From NCBI GenBank assembly GCA_041844335.1, contig JBGZAX010000006.1:1-27773 (forward strand): a DNA stretch of 27,773 nucleotides. Direction: 5' to 3'. Positions within the stretch are counted from its first letter, which is position 1. Each line of letters begins with the position of its first letter. The notes beneath the pieces are model-generated. The model was not told where the DNA came from and made no database searches. It worked only from the letters and a program-made list of their open reading frames with translations. Made by a program: the position numbers and the translations under genes. Source of the DNA: CAUUFM01 sp041844335 (GTDB lineage: Bacteria; Bacillota; Clostridia; Lachnospirales; Lachnospiraceae). Shown piece after piece: positions 24,028 through 27,773 of the stretch.

Positions 24028-27000
24028 TTATATTTTTTTAACAGCAAATGTTGCAGTTTCTTTGTTTATATCCCATTCCTTTATATATCCGTCAAGGCTG
24101 TCAAATATAATTTCCTTTGCAAGCACATCTTCTGATATGCTGTTCTTATTTTTTTCAATTATGCTGTTTATTTTCTCATTTCCAGATACATAGACGATAA
24201 TATTATCCATTACTTCAAAATCCGCTTCTTTTCTCATAGTCTGAAGCTTGCTTATGATTTCTCTTACAAATCCCTCTTCTATTAATTCATCGGTGAGTGT
24301 CGTTGAAAGTACCACAGTAATTCCGTTATCTGTAAGGGTTTCAAAACCATCCGCCTTTGTATTTTCAATAATAATGTCATCTATTGACAGAGATACTCTT
24401 TCGCCGTTCACATCAAAGTCAAGGGTTCCGTTATTTAAAGTCTTTACAGCCTCATTTCCGTCTATTTCCGAAAGATATGTCCTGATTCCCGACAGCAGCT
24501 TGCCGTATTTAGGTCCCAATGTTCTTAGCTGTGGCTTGAGGATATAGCCTGTATAGGCTCCGGCATCATCTATTAGAGCAATTTCCTTTACATTAAGCTC
24601 GTCCTTTATGATATTTCGGTAAAATTCGTTTAAGGTGTCCTCCGCCTTGATCATAATTTTGCCGACAGGCTGTCTGTTCTTGATATTCGCAGAGTTTCTG
24701 CAAGCTCTGCCTAAGACTACCACGTCCAATACCAGCTCCATTTTTTGCTCAAGCTCTTTATCGATAAAGCTTTCATCGGATACCGGATAATCGCATAGGT
24801 GCACACTTATCTTAGCATCCTTATCTGTACTGCACACAAGATTTCTATATATCTGCTCTGTAACAAAGGGCACCATTGGAGCCGCCGCCTTACAAATTTC
24901 CACAAGGGCTGTGTACAAAGTCATATAGGCATTTATCTTATCCTGCTCCATTCCCTTAGCCCAAAATCTGCTGCGACTGCGTCTGACGTACCAATTACTC
25001 ATCTCATCTATGAATTTATCAAGAGCTTTTGCCGCCTCAGGTATAGCGTATTTTGATAAGTTCTTATCTACCTCTGCAATTGTGGAATGCAGTCTTGATA
25101 ACAGCCACTTGTCAATAACAGGGAGTTTATCCTTTTCAAGTTTATGGTCCTTTGCGTTAAAATTGTCTATGTTGGCATACAGCACGAAAAAAGCATAGGT
25201 GTTCCATAATGTACCCATAAAGCGTCTTTGCCCCTCAGTAACCGCTCCTTCCGAAAACTTTTTGGGCAGCCAGGGCGCACTGTTTGTATAAAAATACCAC
25301 CTGATGGCATCGGCTCCCATGGAATAAATGGCATCCATAGGTTCTACGGCGTTACCCTTGGATTTGGACATTTTTTGACCATTTTCATCTAAGACAAGCC
25401 CCATTACCACAACATTTTCAAATGAGGCGCTGTCAAACAAAAGTGTAGATATAGCCATCATTGAATAAAACCAGCCTCTGGTCTGATCCACAGCCTCCGA
25501 AATAAAGCTCGCCGGATATTCTCTTTCAAATTTTTCCTTGTTTTCAAACGGGTAATGATGCTGTGCAAACGGCATAGCTCCCGAATCGAACCAACAGTCG
25601 ATGACCTCAGGTACTCTGTGAGCCTTTTTGCCACATTTACTGCACCTGACAGTTACATTATCAACATACGGCTTATGCAGCTCTATATCATCGGGACAGT
25701 CATCAGATTTTTCTTTGAGCTCGGCTATACTTCCGATAGATTCTCTGTGTCCGCATTCACACTCCCAGATATTAAGAGGCGTACCCCAGTATCTGTTTCT
25801 GCTTATACCCCAGTCCTGGACATTTTCTATCCAGTCGCCGAAACGTCCCTTCCCCACGGATTCAGGTACCCAGTTGACCGTATTGTTGTTCTTAATGAGC
25901 TTATCTCTGACATCGGTCATTTTTATGAACCATGTGTCCTTTGCATAGTAGATAAGAGGGGTGTTGCATCTCCAACAGAAAGGATAGCTGTGTTCAAATT
26001 TTGGTGCATCAAATAAAAGACCCCTTGTTTTTAAGTCATTAAGTATATCATCATCAGCCTTTTTACAGAATTTTCCGGCATAAGGGGTAACATCCGTCAT
26101 CTCTCCTTTTTCGTCAACCAACTGTAAAAACGGCATATCATATCTTTTACACACCCTGTAATCGTCCTCCCCGAAAGCAGGAGCTGTATGTACTATACCC
26201 GTACCGTCACCCATAGTTACATAATCGTCACAGATTACATAATAGCCTTTTTTATCTGTTAAGCCCTTTACGTAGTCGAACAGTGGCTCGTACTCTTTAT
26301 ATTCAAGCTCTTTTCCTTTATAATGCTCTAAAATTTCTACATCATTTTCTTCTCCGAAAATAGAATTTATCAGAGTTTCCGCCATATAATATGTAATATT
26401 TTCCATCTTATTTAAGATCTTTACATAGGTTTCTTTCGGATTCACACAAAGACCCACATTGGACGGCAACGTCCAAGGTGTGGTAGTCCAAGCTAAAAAG
26501 TAAGCATCTTCACCCTTTACTTTAAATCTTACTACAGCCGATCTTTCTTTCACATCTTTATAACCCTGTGCCACCTCATGGCTTGAAAGCGGTGTTCCGC
26601 ACCTGGGACAATACGGCACTATCTTGTGCCCTTTATATAACAGACCCTTTTCCCAAATCTGCTTCAATGCCCACCATTCTGATTCTATGTAATCGTTCTC
26701 ATAGGTAACATACGGATCGTCCATATCCATAAAATAGCCTACCGCATCTGAAAACTCCTCCCACATTTCCTTATATTTCCATACGGAGCTTTTGCATTCC
26801 TTTATAAACGGCTCTATTCCATAATTTTCAATCTGATCCTTGCCGTCAATTCCGAGTTTTTTTTCCACCTCAAGCTCTACAGGCAGGCCATGCGTATCCC
26901 AGCCGGCTTTTCGTGGAACATATTTCCCCTTCATCGCCTGAAATCTTGGTATCATATCCTTAATAGCTCTTGTTTCCACGTGCCCGATATGCGGTCTTCC

Positions 27001-27156
27001 GTTAGCGGTGGGAGGTCCGTCATAAAATGTATAATAAGCGGAGCCTTCTCTTTGCTCTACTGATTTTTTAAATATATCGTTTTCTTTCCAAAACTTTACT
27101 ACTTCTTTTTCTCTTTCTACGAAATTTAAGCTGTTATCTACTTTGTTATAATGCAT
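24028..27156 (-). CDS. ileS: Isoleucyl-tRNA synthetase, eukaryote-like (IleS2) type
   Basis: 1042 residues from the ATG at 27156, with AAGGAAGG 5 bases upstream; a TTG at 27174 precedes that site and is rejected. It is a class I synthetase charging tRNA-Ile, with HIGH at 56-59 and KMSKS at 595-599, and an editing (CP1) domain between. Zinc-type Cys pairs occur in CPRCGTPLS and in CECGH...RCSKCGKK. Phrases such as YTFYDGPPTANGRPHIGHV and GWDTHGLPVELEVEKKLGI match the longer IleRS of actinobacteria and eukaryotes rather than the ~930-residue type 1 enzyme. IleS2 enzymes are generally less sensitive to mupirocin. The leader is about 42 bases, too short for the T-box riboswitch common on Firmicute ileS. 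Confidence 0.96.
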   Translation of the reverse strand: MHYNKVDNSLNFVEREKEVVKFWKENDIFKKSVEQREGSAYYTFYDGPPTANGRPHIGHVETRAIKDMIPRFQAMKGKYVPRKAGWDTHGLPVELEVEKKLGIDGKDQIENYGIEPFIKECKSSVWKYKEMWEEFSDAVGYFMDMDDPYVTYENDYIESEWWALKQIWEKGLLYKGHKIVPYCPRCGTPLSSHEVAQGYKDVKERSAVVRFKVKGEDAYFLAWTTTPWTLPSNVGLCVNPKETYVKILNKMENITYYMAETLINSIFGEENDVEILEHYKGKELEYKEYEPLFDYVKGLTDKKGYYVICDDYVTMGDGTGIVHTAPAFGEDDYRVCKRYDMPFLQLVDEKGEMTDVTPYAGKFCKKADDDILNDLKTRGLLFDAPKFEHSYPFCWRCNTPLIYYAKDTWFIKMTDVRDKLIKNNNTVNWVPESVGKGRFGDWIENVQDWGISRNRYWGTPLNIWECECGHRESIGSIAELKEKSDDCPDDIELHKPYVDNVTVRCSKCGKKAHRVPEVIDCWFDSGAMPFAQHHYPFENKEKFEREYPASFISEAVDQTRGWFYSMMAISTLLFDSASFENVVVMGLVLDENGQKMSKSKGNAVEPMDAIYSMGADAIRWYFYTNSAPWLPKKFSEGAVTEGQRRFMGTLWNTYAFFVLYANIDNFNAKDHKLEKDKLPVIDKWLLSRLHSTIAEVDKNLSKYAIPEAAKALDKFIDEMSNWYVRRSRSRFWAKGMEQDKINAYMTLYTALVEICKAAAPMVPFVTEQIYRNLVCSTDKDAKISVHLCDYPVSDESFIDKELEQKMELVLDVVVLGRACRNSANIKNRQPVGKIMIKAEDTLNEFYRNIIKDELNVKEIALIDDAGAYTGYILKPQLRTLGPKYGKLLSGIRTYLSEIDGNEAVKTLNNGTLDFDVNGERVSLSIDDIIIENTKADGFETLTDNGITVVLSTTLTDELIEEGFVREIISKLQTMRKEADFEVMDNIIVYVSGNEKINSIIEKNKNSISEDVLAKEIIFDSLDGYIKEWDINKETATFAVKKI

Positions 27157-27204
27157 AAATACCTTCCTTTTCAAAAAATATAAGCCAAATAAAGCTAATA
27201 TAAT

Positions 27205-27233
27205 ATTTTATTGCAATTTTTACCAAAAGTCAA
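27205..27233 (-). promoter_or_regulatory. Promoter of the ileS operon
   Basis: On the minus strand TTGACT (27228-27233) and TAAAAT (27205-27210) are separated by exactly 17 bases, five of six matches to each consensus. The predicted start near 27198 leaves about 42 bases of leader before ileS. It lies just after the terminator at 27250-27290, so the unit is independent of the upstream ABC transporter. Confidence 0.7.
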
Positions 27234-27249
27234 TGGTTATGGAGTTTCT

Positions 27250-27290
27250 AAAAAAAACGCCTGAACCCATGACGGCTCCCGACGTTTTTT
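27250..27290 (-). terminator. Intrinsic terminator of the ABC transporter gene
   Basis: On the minus strand AAAAAACGTC pairs with GGCGTTTTTT, with an inner arm GGGAGCC/GGGTTCA (some wobble and mismatch) around a five-base loop, and the stem runs into eight U residues. It begins about 25 bases after the ATPase gene stop. The flanking A-run makes it possibly bidirectional, but no plus-strand gene points at it here. Confidence 0.75.
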
Positions 27291-27315
27291 ATAAAAATAT
27301 AAGAATAAAAATATT

Positions 27316-27773
27316 TCAGTTCGTAATAGTAACTCCACTTTCTTTATCAAATATGTGCAGTTTTTCCGTATCAATCGCAAGCTTTATTTTATCTCCGACT
27401 CTGGCTGTGCTTCTGGGATTTACCTTTGCCGTCATAGGCTGAGAATTAAGTTCAAAGTACAGATAGGCTTCGGCTCCCAACATCTCATATACATTAATAA
27501 CCGATTCAAATACCGCGTTGCTTGTCGTCACTGCTATTTCAGAATCGTCAAGATTTTCAGGTCTGATACCCATAACCACCGTTTGATCCAAATAGCCACC
27601 GTCGATTAAGGCTTTGCTCTTTGCCGGAGGAACCTGTATTTTTATATCCTTGTTTATTTCAAGGAATACGTTATCTCCCTCTTTTAAGCATTTTGCTTCT
27701 ATAAAATTCATCTGCGGAGACCCGATAAAGCCTGCCACGAATAAATTGCAGGGGTAGTTATATAAGTTGGTAG
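27316..27773 (-). CDS. Sugar ABC transporter ATP-binding protein, MsmK/UgpC type (C-terminal part)
   Basis: The gene runs off the right edge; 151 codons of the C-terminus are present. The first visible residues, NLYNYPCNLFVAGFIGSPQMNF, are the conserved junction between the nucleotide-binding domain and the regulatory TOBE/OB domain of MsmK/UgpC/MalK ATPases. MGIRPENLDDS is the usual TOBE signature, and the end DTEKLHIFDKESGVTI closes the domain as normal. Such ATPases energise several carbohydrate importers and may be shared among them. The Walker motifs lie outside the window. An in-frame GTG (27738) could be misread as a start but is internal. A strong terminator follows at 27250-27290. 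Confidence 0.93.
   Translation of the reverse strand, partial: TNLYNYPCNLFVAGFIGSPQMNFIEAKCLKEGDNVFLEINKDIKIQVPPAKSKALIDGGYLDQTVVMGIRPENLDDSEIAVTTSNAVFESVINVYEMLGAEAYLYFELNSQPMTAKVNPRSTARVGDKIKLAIDTEKLHIFDKESGVTITN

Noticed and set aside
25555..26016. 153-codon open frame on the plus strand
   Set aside because: It lies wholly within conserved ileS sequence in antisense, and another overlapping antisense frame exists at the same place.
27157..27315. T-box riboswitch upstream of ileS
   Set aside because: The gap is only about 160 bases and is already occupied by the upstream gene's terminator and a near-consensus promoter, leaving about 42 bases of leader.
27736..27738. GTG as the start of a separate 140-residue protein
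   Set aside because: The frame stays open to the window edge and the preceding residues match the ABC ATPase junction, so it is an internal valine of a truncated gene.

Overview
The window is a densely packed, AT-rich chromosomal segment. All 22 genes I support lie on the minus strand, so transcription runs from high to low coordinates. Low GC, strong AGGAGG-type ribosome binding sites, Mbl-like MreB, RecD2, the RicT/HolB/RsmI cluster, CdaA-CdaR, MsmK-type ABC ATPase and a eukaryote-like IleRS all point to an anaerobic Firmicute of class Clostridia. Lachnospiraceae is my best guess, from gene style rather than any search. I see no rRNA, tRNA, CRISPR array, insertion sequence or prophage, and this is mostly core genome.

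Layout, in the direction of transcription. (1) 27773-27316: the 3' end of a sugar ABC transporter ATPase, closed by a strong intrinsic terminator. (2) 27233-15346: a promoter followed by ileS, glgP, a GIY-YIG protein, an SH3/NlpC-P60 wall hydrolase, a guanylate-kinase-like protein, a small PilZ-like protein, holB, ricT, a TrmN6-type methyltransferase and rsmI. Gaps are tiny or the genes overlap, so this looks like one long operon. (3) 15345-15128: the largest gap, carrying a perfect 37-bp palindrome, then a 1415-residue tandem acyl-CoA-dehydratase-activase-like protein. (4) A promoter with an embedded inverted repeat, driving a four-helix membrane protein (10758-10153). (5) 10048-106: mreB/mbl, recD2, comF, two unknown membrane proteins, cdaA, cdaR and two CDP-glycerol glycerophosphotransferase-family genes, almost all overlapping. 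(6) At the left edge, a promoter and ribosome binding site for a gene that starts outside the window.

How the genes fit together. Block 5 puts cell-shape (MreB), c-di-AMP synthesis and its regulator (CdaA/CdaR), and wall-polymer glycerophosphotransferases in one probable transcript with DNA repair/uptake genes (RecD2, ComF). glmM, the usual third member of the cdaA-cdaR locus, is not adjacent. Two uncharacterised membrane proteins sit directly upstream of cdaA instead. Block 2 combines translation and tRNA/rRNA modification, DNA replication (delta prime), RNA-processing control (RicT), glycogen breakdown and a wall hydrolase.

Nothing here is clearly a new defence or mobile system. The items most worth a second look are the 37-bp palindrome and its 12-bp core shared with the left-edge promoter, the c-di-AMP/envelope operon with its two unknown membrane proteins, and the large stand-alone Fe-S activase fusion. 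Start codons were adjusted where the ribosome binding site or signal peptide argued for it; each case is stated in its entry.
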